In this document: piece after piece, positions 13,701-26,300 of the stretch
Numbering within the stretch: position 1 is the first letter of the stretch
How the letters are laid out: the number at the start of each line of letters is the position of its first letter
Origin: Mycteria americana
Taxonomy: Eukaryota > Chordata > Aves > Ciconiiformes > Ciconiidae
Assembly (NCBI RefSeq): GCF_035582795.1
Contig: NC_134365.1
Location: 44,620,135-44,684,134, forward strand
DNA: 64,000 nucleotides
Direction of reading: 5' to 3'
Translations under genes and position numbers: made by a program
Notes under the pieces: generated by a model
Told to the model about the DNA's origin: nothing
Database searches by the model: none
Seen by the model: only the letters and a program-made list of their open reading frames with translations

Positions 13701-16700
13701 GTTCTTGCAGGAACATGACTTTCAAGCCATCAATTTTTGGATTAAAATTTTTAGTATTAAAAAATGATGGATCATTACACCAGCAGCAAACCGCTAATTC
13801 TAGTTAGCATTTCCTATAACAAAAAGGTTAATTTTTTCAAACAAGTACAGCTATTTAAATGGATGTAAAGAAAGCACTTGAATACACAGTTTTTCAGTTA
13901 CATGAAATATCATTCTAACCTCCTAAACATAAACCTGATACATATATTGTAATTATTTTAAGTGTTTTTATCAATTCATACAAGCACCACCACTTCAGAC
14001 AGACACAGTGAATTACATTAAAATGTACTAAATTACTTCACTCAGTAACATTATATTCAATGTGCTTTTTAAAAGTCTTTTTAAAGTTTGTTCTGTAACA
14101 CTTGCATACACCTATCTGGTATACTGCAAAAGCAGTTTGGGGTTTGTGGGGTTTTTTGTTTGGTTTGGTTTTTTTCCCCATAAATCTCTCAGAAGTTGTT
14201 GAAGAAGACTTTGTTATATTTAAATCTGCAGGATGCAGCAAGAGGGCTCTCAGATGCAAACAAATTAGAAGTCCTCCATATGGTCCTGGCACTTTAGCAA
14301 GGGGCTCCCACCATATCCTAAGAATCAGCTCTATCACATTTCTGCTGGAGATCTAAATGCCTGGGGCTAGCCCTACACATTCGCAAAAACATTAAACATA
14401 CTAACTGATATTACCATAGCAGTACCACAAATTATTTCAATTTAATTTAATTCAATTTAATTAAAATGAAATTAAAATTTCAATTTAATATTTGAAAAGT
14501 AATGTCCAAAATTTTTGCCTATTCATCTACAGCCTAGCATGGTCTAGGAAAGATATGATCAAAGTTCTGATTTTAGATAGTAATTTGCATTTCTTGAAGG
14601 GTGGAAAGTCATACTCTTTTCCTTTTTAAATGTTTGTGCAAAGGTGAACAAATGAAAAGCTGGAGATCATGTTTTTCTCATAAAAACACTAACTATACTG
14701 CAGTGATAACTGGAACCACTGTTAGATCTTCATAAAATATGCAGTTTGTCATCCTTTCCTTGTTGAAAACTATGTGAAAAAAATGTTGGAGAAAACCTAG
14801 ATTTTCTTCATCTTTACATACCTATTCCTCTCCCTAATATTCAACCTTCCACAGTCTCAACCCATACGTTTTCTCCTGGCTTTTTAACCATCTTTATAAA
14901 TCCTAGCATCTGGAGAGTGAAAATTGAAAGTGGCCAGTCTTTTTTAAATGTCACTTCTCATACAAAGCCAGAGCAACACAATTACAGAGGTTTTTAAGTG
15001 ATATTTTATTACAAACTATAGCAAGCAGAAGCAGTTAAACAGGAAGAAAGAGTGATTCAGTTGGGAACAATTAGCATTTTCTATATAATTGCTTCACAGA
15101 GAAATATGAGAGTTATTTCTAGAGAGTCTCAACTTGCAAAGCTTCAGTGGTTTTATTGTCCCCACCCATTAAATATATTTGGTAGCTGGCTGTAACCACA
15201 CTTACACTGTTGCAATCAAAATTTTAAACTGTCTAAAATGCATCATTGTTATAACGAGCCTTCAGGCAAAAGCAGAGATTAACATTTCAGAGAGAGAGAA
15301 AAACAAAGATTTCATAGCACAGGCTCTTAGTTTACAAAATCTGATTTCCAGAGATAAATACTAATGGAGAATGTGTCAAGACGCCAATTATCAACCTGCA
15401 GTTTTCTCAAATACAATCTTGTGCAACAGAAAAACACTGCTTTTCTTTTAAATTATGCTTTGGGTTCTTAGAAAATACCCTGGTACAAAGAAAGGACAAG
15501 AGTTAATGCTGCTTTGTTGCATGCCATTACGCAATAGCTTGTTGAATGAGCCTGTAATATCTAAATATCTCCAGGTCATTTCATCAAGGGAAACCCATAA
15601 AAGTTGCTTGAGTTCCCACCCTAAAAGACTAAGCAGTGATTAAGTTCTCATTTTTGCTATCACCGTGTTGTAAATGCATCCTTTTGCTATTTCAGTAAGC
15701 ACAGATTTTATTAGCTGTAACACCTAAAGAAGTCAATGAGAAGATCAATTATAAAACCTGTTCAACAGCATTTCTGTTTACCAGAAAAAAAGGCAGAGCA
15801 TTAGCACCAAATATGCATACGTTTTCATTACCTCCCTTATTAAAGAAACTCCAGATCTCAAAACAAAGTTTGATACCTATGTTATTTAATATTCTTAAAA
15901 ATTTAGAGCATATTGATTAAAAATCAGCGTAGACTTGGATTATCATTCTCTGCAGTATAGATAGGGCTTTTATCTTTTGTGACCTGTAACAGAGCTTTAC
16001 CATAACAAATACCTACGAGTCGAAGGCATTAAAGATACCAAAGACAGCACCTCTTACCTTAAAGATTCTTTCTAAAATTTACCTAATTATTGCCAAAGTT
16101 TACTGTTTAATCTCGCAGCAATTAACATCACAGAAACATTTCTTGAAGAACGCCTAAAATACAAGTAAAAAAAGTAAGAGAATCTCACTTTTCCTACTCC
16201 TTCATTAGCAACACCCACTACAATCCCAACACTAATTACTAACCATATTTTGCACAGTTTGGGCCAAACTAGTAGAAAACGCAAGTCAGACATTTCTAGA
16301 GCTCTGCTGTTACTCTTCGCTATATTAAGGTACTTGCAGGACTTTGGTGTGCAGAGACAACTGTGCTCCCTAGAAGCCCATCAATGACTACCAAGGGAGT
16401 CACTCGGAAACACTGCTGGGTTTTGTCTTTTTAGCCAGATTTTCTTCAATGAAGAAAACAAGGACTTACAGACTTCTTTTGGTCTTAAAGTGCTTAACCC
16501 TCAAATCTGCTCCTAGAACTTTTCCAAAGACATTTAACTTCTAGTGCTTGTTAAAAGAAGGCCTGGAGGTTTTGGGTTGGTTGAGGTGAGCACCCTCATC
16601 AGACTATAAAATGAGCCCAATTTAAAGGTGTTCAGATTAAAAAAGTCTTCTCTGGAGGCAGCAACTTTCACTTCAAGAAAAGGCCTAGGGGACTTGACAT

Positions 16701-19700
16701 TGCCTAAAAAGATGAAGCGCTGTCTTTTTACGTGGTATAAAAGACTCCACCCATTTCCTAATCAAATACTAAAACATGTCAAAGGCTTAATATTACTTCA
16801 AATGTCTTGAGTGAATCCAGAAATTGCCAGTCATGTTTGCTTAGACAGAAATCCCTACTGAGATATCAGCTAGAGAGACTATGGCTATCGGCTGTGTAAT
16901 TAGACCTTCCTGCTGAAGGAATGCCAAGTGAAATGTAAGCATCAGTTCCCATACACAAAGGGCTATCAGACCAGCTCTCAGCTGCAAACCTGTAGATGTA
17001 GGTGGAAACCCACTAGACCTCTATAGACAATTGTGCTATTTGGGACTGTTAGACACACATCAGAAGGATATCCCTGTTGTTGACTCCTGCCCAAATAATT
17101 TCCATATGTCAACATCACTCTTCGATGTGATGTTCCTACAAGGTTTCCTTTTCATTTTTAGCAGTTGGAGACTAACAGTATAACTAGAACATTGGATTGT
17201 CTCAATATCCACGTCAATATTCAATTCCTCTCAAAACCTTGGTAAGTTCTTGGTGTCCCAGAGCAACTTCCAGCAGCAGTATGTTCCACAGTGTAATTAT
17301 TCACCAAATGAGAAAATTTTCTCCCACAAATGTTTGAGGTCTGTTTAAGAGAGGAAAAAATCCAGCCCAGAATAGTTTTATGGACATTGTTAAAGATCAT
17401 AGATACCACTTGAAGGTTCTAGCAGAACAAGGGAAACGAGAAGATACCAAAATTACAAAAGAGAAAGGAAGAGATGGGCTATGAGAGAAAAATTAGAAGA
17501 TCCACAGGAAAACATACCAAGTGCTAAGATCAGGTAGACATTGTATGACAAATCCAGTGACTAAAGGAGGAGCTCAGAACAGGCACTTGTGTACTTTGAG
17601 CTAAAATTTCCCAGCAAGACTTGAGAACCTAAAATGCCAAAGGCAAAAACTGAGGAAGGACATACTTCTGTATTTTAAAACAAAACCTGAAGACCACTGG
17701 GCTTTCAAAAAGGAAGTCAACTGTAGGAGTAAGCCAAATTCACCGAACATTTTAAAATTTACTAAGTGCAAATGCTCATAATGTCTTCTTCCATAAAGTA
17801 ACCGTGGTGTGGAATGCATGGTTTCTTATGGTATTTATGTTTCAAGCTGTTTTTTAAAACATTACAAACTTTATGATAAACTGTGATATAGTTATCTCCT
17901 TGGTGTTTACTGATGATCCACTTGTTCTCTTTATGTGTAGTCTGCAGCAATGAATGAAAAGGAGGTTGTCTTTAATGATTCTGCCTGTACAGGAGAAGAG
18001 AACATGTATTCATATAGAAATTTCAGAGATTAAATCTCTTGTGAAGTCAATTAACTTTGTTTGTGTAGAAGCAGCACTGTAACATCCTTCATTACCTTTT
18101 CCTGGGAAGGGCTATACTTCAACTCTGAAGTACAGGAAAAGGTCATTTCCATTTAATTGATGGAAGGATACTCACTACATTCTCAAAGCAGAAAATTAGC
18201 ATGGTGGAAATACGCAGATTTCTCTCGTGTGTGTGCAAACACATACACACTTGAAGAATTGAATCTGAATGTAAAAATAATTCTAACAGTTCAGGTTGGG
18301 AACTTCCCAGTATGGGTGACAAATCCAGTTAGAATTTTAGTCAGACAATATTAATTCTCCCTTAAACACAATAAGTAGTCATCCTGGATTAAAAAGAATT
18401 TAGTTTTATTTGGATGAAGGCACACAGTCTTTATTGTGAGATTAAACATGTATCATTTACCTGCAATAATAAGAATCTCAACATCATTTTTAATCTGATG
18501 TCACAAATAATATCACAACTAGTCAATGTTCAAAACTAAAATGGATATTTAGTTTATTTATAGTTTAATGATGCTTCAACTTTTTAAATGCATAAAATGG
18601 ATATTTAAAAAAAAAAAAAAAAATCACTCTGCATTATGATTATGAGACTATTTTCAGAGGAAAACTCAACTATCACAATTTTTCCAGAACAGAAAAATCA
18701 CAACTAGCCCTGAACAAGAACAGTTACACCAGAAATCCAGAAATAAAAGCAAAAGGATTAAATTAACAAGGTAATGTACATCTGCTACAGTACAAGGAGA
18801 AATGGTAGATGGAGATTTGCTACAGTAAGTCAACATACCTGGAAGAACATGAATGCTACTAAAATACACATCAAAGTCCTTTTTGTCCTGGATATATTTA
18901 AGTAGTCTTAAAGAAATGCTTAATAACAGAAGTAGAAAAGCTTCTAGAAATGCTCGTGTCAACACCTTTTGCAGGTATTGACATCAGAATGACTGGCTTG
19001 GTACAGACCTGTAGTGAACTTCTATGTCAAATTAAATTACAAGATCCAGAATTGATTTGTTTCATTTTTAACAAAACTTTTAAGTATAATCCTTACCTCC
19101 TTAGTCTCAGCAGCTGCAGGTACCAGCATGAATTTTTTTTATTGGACTAAGTTTTTAAGTCATGGCTTGCAATGGTAATTTCTCCAACTAAAATAGTTGT
19201 TTCTTATTAAAAATGTCAGATGTTTATGATCATTAATACTGATGCAAATGGACCGCCTCAACTGACATCTTCTTTAAAGGGTCTGAGCCCAAGAAATACT
19301 GACACTCAGTCACACATTAATTGTATCCATAGTTATTACTCATGTATTTGTTTCCCAATAATTACCTTTCCTTTTGGCTACTAATACTGATTTCTTTCAA
19401 TTCAAGCTGGAAATAGCCACAAAGAACTTACAGAAAATGATAAAACAGCTGGAGTCAGTGTAACTCTGCTCTCCTAGCAAAATGTTAAAAAGTAATTTGA
19501 TCTCCGGTATTCCTTTTGGTCTCTGTTATGGTAGCAAGTTTCCAAGCTGTAATGATACCAGACAAGTTGAAAAGAGCTTTGATGTAGGTTTATCAGTTAT
19601 TTCCAACATACTAAACCCCCTATATCTTTTGTAGTGCTTATGCCAATCACAAATCTTTCCACAGCTAATTCTCAGTACAGCTGAAAAAAAAAAAAATCTT

Positions 19701-22009
19701 TAGGTTATACTTCCTACTTTAGAAGTCACTGACTTATTTCTTGTTACCTTCTTTTCTCACTCCACCTCTCAAATTCAGAGCCAATCTAACACAGAAATAA
19801 TTAATCTCCAAACGTGTATATACAAATCTGGTAATTAACAAAGAAAAATTTTGCTTTAAAGACCGAAAAAACACTCATTTGCAAATACAGACTGCACTCT
19901 TTCAGTTAATATACACATCAAGTAACACTGAACTTGAACATGGCCATTTCATTATTTAAAAAATGAAAAGTGAGCCATTTGAATTTCCTTGTAAAAATCA
20001 CCAACACTTATACATGGTTGAACTTCCTCTTTAGGGAATAAATCCCACAAACATTAGCGCATATTATCAACGATAAAAAATATTTCTGCACAACTTTAAC
20101 CTTCAGCTCTGGATGTAGTATCTGTTTTCTATACAACAGTATGTGACCATAACAGGAGTATCATTTTGCATTACCAAAATAGGAATTATATGTGCTGTCC
20201 ATTATTAAAGTATCTTGAAAAAAATTGTCTTATTTGCTTTAGTCAATGGGACTACTCTGCTGTTTAGATTTCCTAAATGACCCAAGTTACCCAGAAACAC
20301 AGATGCTAGACCTAAGCGGTTTGGTATGAATTTTAAGACATAAAAGTTCAGAAATCTCCAAGAGACTTACCCATACAGTTAATATTGCATACTAACACCC
20401 CCTCCCCCCGCCCCAAGCCCTAGTAAATTAATTTAGCCTAGGTACGTTAATATCCAGATTCATTCAGGAATCATATAGCCTTCCCAAGTGAGGTGGGTTC
20501 CCACTTACAGCAGTCTTTCTGCTTTTAAATCCCACAACTGAGAACGACTGAGGTGTTGGACTGGCGAGGACGTGGACATGGGTTAGTGAATTGCTGGTAA
20601 GGTAGCTAATTTAACACCTTCAAATCACCTAGGATAAAAGCTTATTCTATGTTTGAGCTTGACTATAAGGGTACCCTATTGAAATAAAAAGATACTGGCA
20701 AGTAATGACTAGATGATTATTAGCATTCTAAGTAATACATAATTTTTCCTAGAGTCTACTAAACTTCTCCCAAGAGCCTGATAATGTAAGCGATAATGAC
20801 TTGTTCTTGACATACTTTTTTCCAAAAAGCCATCTAAATCTTCAAAAAGGTCAGCAGAAGTGTTATGCTTGAAGATACAATTTGTGGGAAATTTTAAAAC
20901 CAGGAAGAGTTTTACATTTGTACAATAATACACAACAACAATAATGTCCTGAGGTACTTCATCTGTGAGTTCCCAACAGTTCCTTTGTTCGTACATTCTG
21001 CCTGAAGCATTACTGGTTTCAAATATTTGTAAATTTCCCTTGCCAGTACCTCCTCAAGCTAGGGTATCAGAAGTACTTCTGCCAAATATTCCTGTCAGCT
21101 ACATGTCCAGGTTAAAAAAGAAATCCCAATTTTGGGGTTTCTGCTGCTAAGTTTCAGTCAATACACATGTAAACCAAGAAGAGGTAATATGACAACAAGT
21201 AATTCTTGCTTATGTTCTTTGCTGTCATTGTTCTTTGGTTTAAAATGTACGTGAAATAATAGTTTATGAAATATCTCATTTACAACTTCTTATTAATATC
21301 TGTGTGTTCTGCATTAACTCCTTAATGATGCTTCTATACGTTTGACATCCCATGCCATAAATCAGTACGTGTATTTCCTCCCTAGTACACAGAGAAGGAA
21401 ATCAGATTTTCTTCCAGAGAAATTTTCATATTTATTCAGAAGGCATACATCTCAACTGATTTTTTTAATTAAATTTTTAATTTCATGAAACTGATAAATT
21501 AAGGGACTTCTTACTGTTTGAATAATATTAAAAGCAACATTCATTGGTGTATATCATAGTTCAGAGGGCCTATACAAAACCCCCGTACCATTTAAACCCC
21601 TGAGTAAAGGTTTTAAATGGTCTCCCATGGGAATCTCATCCACTGTGAAGGAAAACATCAAGGCATCCCGGAATATAAATGTCTTGAAAAATACTTTAAA
21701 GCTTTCAAGAGTTCCTCCTCATTAGAATACATAAATGCAAAATAATATGCATTCTATCCTATATCCAAAATAATCCAAGGCAGAACAATAATACCTGGAT
21801 TTGAAATTTAAGAAACTCTTACAGTCATTAAATACACATTATGAAAACAACTGATAAATCTGAAAAGGTGATCGTTACTATATATTAAAGTTGCCTTTAA
21901 GTTTTAAGGTAACAAAAAACTATATGCATGCAACTTTCTGACACCAAACTTCAAAACTGTCAAGAAAAAGCCTGGACCCTTCAAAATGTTTTCATTTCTA
22001 GTGTCCCGA
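10749..22009. other. AT-rich intergenic DNA, no supported gene
   Basis: No coding exon or recognisable interspersed repeat found. Low-complexity A/T stretches occur, for example the TTTAATT-rich block near 14440-14495 and A-runs near 18608 and 19684. The GC-richer segment at 11130-11235 is discussed in findings. Confidence 0.55.
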
Positions 22010-22026
22010 CTCAAATGACATATACC

Positions 22027-22032
22027 TTTATT
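22027..22032 (-). promoter_or_regulatory. Candidate distal poly(A) signal of PAWR
   Basis: AATAAA on the minus strand, about 1.25 kb after the stop codon. It is followed on the transcript strand by sequence with several GT- and T-rich stretches. This is a motif match only. Confidence 0.35.
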
Positions 22033-22607
22033 CGGATCAGGAATGAAAAACTTGCTGTATTAAGATGAAATGAAGTACATCAAATTTCAGCCCAACAAGA
22101 ATTTTAAGAAGAGAATTCTTAACCGAGGTCTGTGATTAATGCCAAATGAAAATTTTGTCTACTGTCATGTTATAGAAGAATCAGTACGCAGTCATAACTG
22201 GATTGTAACATCTAAACAGGCACTTTTTAAACACTTTGTTAGTTTAAAATCAAGGATAAAAGGGTTTCTTTTAAAACATTTGATATTTCAAAAGGGCATT
22301 AATCACTTGTATGCCTCTCTACTTTGTTATGTACAAAAATTTTCACCCAGCTTAAAAACATCAAAAACTCGTATCGGTTATGATCACTACAAATTTTAAG
22401 ATGACAGCTTTAAGTAGAAGAGTATTGCAAAAGTGTCTTTGCTAAAATGAAAGCTCCAGGCGTTGTCTGAATTCTCAACACAGCAAACAAACTTAATATC
22501 TGATAGCAAACTTGCATTTCATTGCTAAAGCAAAAGCTTTATAATAAACTGCAGTGCACAACTTCAATATGATTCTAAGAACTCATTAAGGCTGATACCA
22601 CAGGTGA

Positions 22608-22613
22608 TTTATT
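22608..22613 (-). promoter_or_regulatory. Candidate proximal poly(A) signal of PAWR
   Basis: AATAAA on the minus strand, about 670 nt after the stop codon and about 30 nt downstream of the A19 tract. It could end a short 3' UTR. The nearby genomic A-tract would make oligo-dT primed cDNA ends here hard to interpret. Confidence 0.4.
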
Positions 22614-22642
22614 GGTTTTTGGTTTGGGTTGTTTTTGTTTGG

Positions 22643-22661
22643 TTTTTTTTTTTTTTTTTTT
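22643..22661 (+). repeat. T19 tract (A19 in PAWR mRNA)
   Basis: Uninterrupted T19 on the plus strand inside the probable 3' UTR, next to T/G-rich sequence at 22613-22642. It reads as A19 in the transcript and is a likely internal oligo-dT priming site. Confidence 0.85.
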
Positions 22662-22861
22662 AATAAAACCTCCCCCTCCTGCCAGAATACTGTTATACAG
22701 AAAAAAAAAATTGCTACACTCTACTATCGTCAGTCTTTCAGATACGGTAAAAAAACCTCAACATACAAGAGTTTTAGAGCAAGTAATCAATCTGCAAAAT
22801 GTTATACATCAATAATAAGGCATCCACTTTACAGCTGTTTAAACAAAAAAGGAAATATTTC

Positions 22862-22879
22862 CCAAAATATATATTTTGG
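22862..22879. repeat. 18-bp perfect palindrome in the PAWR 3' UTR
   Basis: The left half CCAAAATAT is followed immediately by its exact reverse complement ATATTTTGG. It is AT-rich and has no loop, so it may be chance in this composition. Confidence 0.6.
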
Positions 22880-23279
22880 ATCTGTGTAAACAAAGCTTAT
22901 GTATTGCTTCCATTCGTTTCAAAAATATACACCCACGTGGACTGAAAGTGATCTTGGTGCTATGCATTTTAAATTACTGTCATTTCCAGATGTAATCTGA
23001 AGATACAAAACCCAAATATTCTTGAACTTAATATTTCAAAATATGTAAAAAAATTTTAATTATTCTTATGTGAAAAGAAAGCTAAAAATATACCCCAAAT
23101 TTGATGCCATTTCATTGAATGAAGAAGAAAGTACTATGAAAATAAACATTCATCTGGTTTCCTAACAATAAATATAAAGACAGTTATTATAACATACTGC
23201 AACACAAGAATTTTTACTATATTGACCTTAACGTTCAATCAGTAGTTTTTAAATCTTTCCTCATTGAGGCTTGAATCTT

Positions 23280-23366
23280 CTACCTTGTCAGCTGTCCAAC
23301 AACTTTTAAGAGGGTTTTATTTTCTTGCTTCAATTGCTCATTTTCATCTTCTATATCATCTAGGTC
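23280..23366 (-). CDS. PAWR: PAWR terminal coding exon (leucine zipper and stop)
   Basis: Twenty-eight codons plus TAG (23282-23280), reading [16 protein letters not shown] then [12 protein letters not shown]. The acceptor is TTTCACAG at 23367-23374. This is the C-terminal leucine zipper through which Par-4 dimerises and binds partners. To my memory it is identical to the mammalian C-terminus, which makes this the strongest single piece of evidence for the gene's identity. Confidence 0.98.
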   Translation of the reverse strand, partial: DLDDIEDENEQLKQENKTLLKVVGQLTR

Positions 23367-26300
23367 CTGTGAAAGGAAAAAGAAAAACAAACATTTCTCA
23401 GGACATAAATACAAACTCTCAATTAGTAGCAGCAGGAATTTAGCATCTTAACCCTGAAATGAAGAAGTTGGGGTTGGGAAGAATTAGTGGTCACAGTAGC
23501 TACCCTTAAATCTGTTAAACCAGCCTTTTTCCAAGTGTTACTGTAATTACAGAACCTTAACTTTATATTGCCATGTACAGGCACCCTTAAATGGAAACAT
23601 ATAATCAAAACTAAAGCTACAGCAGGAATTAATGCATCAAGAAACAAAAGTAGGATGGGCATGATTATTTTATTGGCATACACAGAAAGTGTATTAGTCA
23701 GCTATTGCCTCTGCTCCCCAGACTCTGCTTGTCTGCAACTATTTCGCTCACATAGACACATCACTGGTTATTACTGCAAGAAGACCTGCTTTGTGTTTCA
23801 AATTAAGGATCAAAATTTTCAGAAAAAGTACTGCCTGCCCTTTTTTTTTTTTTTTTTCATTTTCTGTGAAAAAAATTAAAAGGCACTTTGTAACTTCCAT
23901 CTAAACTACTACTGAAAGAACAGACAGCATACACAGTAGTAATGGGTGCTTAAAATAGATTGCTCCCACCCGAAATGTTCATCCCTCTTCCACCAATTAC
24001 CATATTTACCCAGTTCCCATTTCACTTCTTCACTTCCTACCAAGTCTTTTCAAGCTTTTAAAGTGAAAACCAGGGAACTTGGCCCTTTAATATAAGCATT
24101 ACTTTGGTAAAAATAATTTTACTGTACAAAAAAAACCATGGAAGAAACAGAATGAGAAAGAAAAAATGAACAAACAGAAGAGTGACCTCAAGGACAGCAC
24201 TTCAAGGAGGAAAATGAAAGGCAGGCAAAGGAGGAAGAACCAGGATTCTCATTAGAGATCTTAGATGCCTTTTGATTGAAATCTGCAAAACCTTACTGTT
24301 GCCATGCTAGTTCAAACATATAACAGTAGTGAGAAAAGAGTTTCTCTCTCTTGTTCCTTTAAGTTGTTAAGCAGTGTTTGACATACAGAGCCCATTTTCT
24401 TATTTCTTTTTAGTGGGGTCATTCCAGAAGTGCACGCTAGAGATGTTGTGTTTAACTGGTATAATGATTTTTAAAAGCCTCTTCAGTTTGCCAAGCCAAA
24501 AATCCATACCGCAATACCTTTGCAATTACTTTATTGTTTTTGTAATGTGGAATCAAGAAGTCACTAGCAGAAATTCCTCTTTGCCTCACAGAAGTAATGC
24601 TGCATCACAGTACGAATGACTTCCAGGAACAGCATTTGACCACTCTGACATAACAGATACAAGTGACTTAAACATCTAAACATGGAAAGTTCTGATGGAT
24701 ACCTATTACAATTACAAGGTAAACTGTTATTTATAGGAAACACACTTTGTCTTCTCTCTTGTGCAGTTCAGATCAATAATCAGATGGAAGGGACAACATG
24801 TCTTCAATAAAATGATTTTTTTTTTTTTAGTTCAGTATACATAATACTGTGTTTGAACTTGTTGTTAACCTAGCATCAGGTGCCTCAATTAAAGCTTACC
24901 TAAAAACCTTCTGTTTAAAATACCTATAATTTACTCAAAATAAAATATTAAAAGTTTGTGGAATATTTATGCTGCAAAAATAACATTCCAAAGATTACTA
25001 CAAGTAAGAGTTTCTTGAATATGAGCCAGGAAAAATAACTATTGCAGTTTAAATATCCACAGAAACATTGGACAGAGAGATGCAGGTGGGTTTTGCCACT
25101 CCAAAATTTAAAGTTTTGTATTCAAAATTGCAACACTAATGTATGCCTATTAGTAAAAAAGATGCAATAGCAGGAAAGCTTGGACTTCACATACCAAAGG
25201 AACCAATAACTAGACAACTGACCCCAATTAGATTGTAAATCCTCACTGACAGACTCTCTCCAAACACACATTTAACTACAGTGACATCTTAGTGAGGTCA
25301 GAGATGACCAAGTGTAAACTACTTGACAGTTGAACTTAGCCTACAAATATTTAAATGTCTTGAGATGCCTTTCCCTTCAGACATTTGAGGTTTTTATGAA
25401 GCAATTACCCCTTTCTTACGAAAAATGTGGCAGACGTACTTTTAGTGGCTAATGTACTGGAGTGAAAGAATGCCATTTATGGCAGAAAGCCTTTTCTGTT
25501 TCTCAATATAAATGCAGCTCATGTTCTTTAAGTATCTTTGTGATGTACTGACTGATCTCAGTAAAATTATATTGTTACATTAAGTAAATACATGTACTTA
25601 AAATGAGAAAAAGTCTGCCAAGAAGTTTTCAGGATTCTTGGAAAAACAGTTTTTCAAGCGTAACACAAGATCTTTGCCAATGAAGGATGCATCCATGGTT
25701 ATGAATTGACTGAAGCTTCTAGAAAGAGCATTTCTTTAAATACGAGGGCTGAGCAGTCAGAAAGCTATGCAATAAAATGGCATTTTAAAAAGCTATTTAG
25801 GCTCTTTGACTTGAAATTCTTTCCATGTCTGTACAGCCTAACATGCAACAACTGCACATTGTGACTAATAGAAAAGATGGAGAAATACCATGAATGCATA
25901 GACGGTCAAATTTAAAGATCACTATTTAGGTTACCTACCAGCAACACCTTTTAAAGAGATCACAGAATCACAGAATCGTATAGGCTGGAAAAGACCTTTA
26001 AGATCATCAAGTCCAACCATAAACCTAACACTACCAAGACCACCACTACACCATGTCCCTATGCACCTCATCCAAACGTCCTTTAAATACCTCCAGGGAT
26101 GGCAACTCAACCACTTCCCTGGGCAGCCTGTTCCAATGCTTGATAACCCTTTCAGTGAAGAAAAATTTCCTAATATCTAGTCTAAACCTCCCCTGGCGCA
26201 ACTTGAGGCCACTTCCTCTTGTCCTATCACTTGTTACCTGGGAGAAGAGACCGACCCCCACCTCTCTACAACCTCCTTTCAGGTAGTTGAAGAGAGCAAT

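Larger units (their letters stand above)
22010..23279 (-). other. PAWR: Probable PAWR 3' untranslated region
   Basis: AT-rich sequence directly after the PAWR stop codon with no intron-like exon boundary that I can see. The 3' end is not certain. Candidate AATAAA signals lie at 22613-22608 and 22032-22027 on the minus strand, giving UTRs of roughly 0.7 or 1.25 kb. It contains an A19 tract on the mRNA strand (22661-22643) and an 18-bp perfect palindrome (22862-22879). The limit given here is an inference from the distal signal. Confidence 0.6.

Noticed and set aside
14438-14495. TTTAATT-rich block suggesting inverted repeats
   Set aside because: Low-complexity A/T sequence gives such self-complementarity without special structure.
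23280-23366. Terminal exon first considered as the leucine zipper of a myosin phosphatase subunit (PPP1R12A/B)
   Set aside because: The myosin phosphatase zippers end differently (ALIRVISKLSK as I recall). The visible end [10 protein letters not shown] and the four upstream exons fit PAWR throughout.
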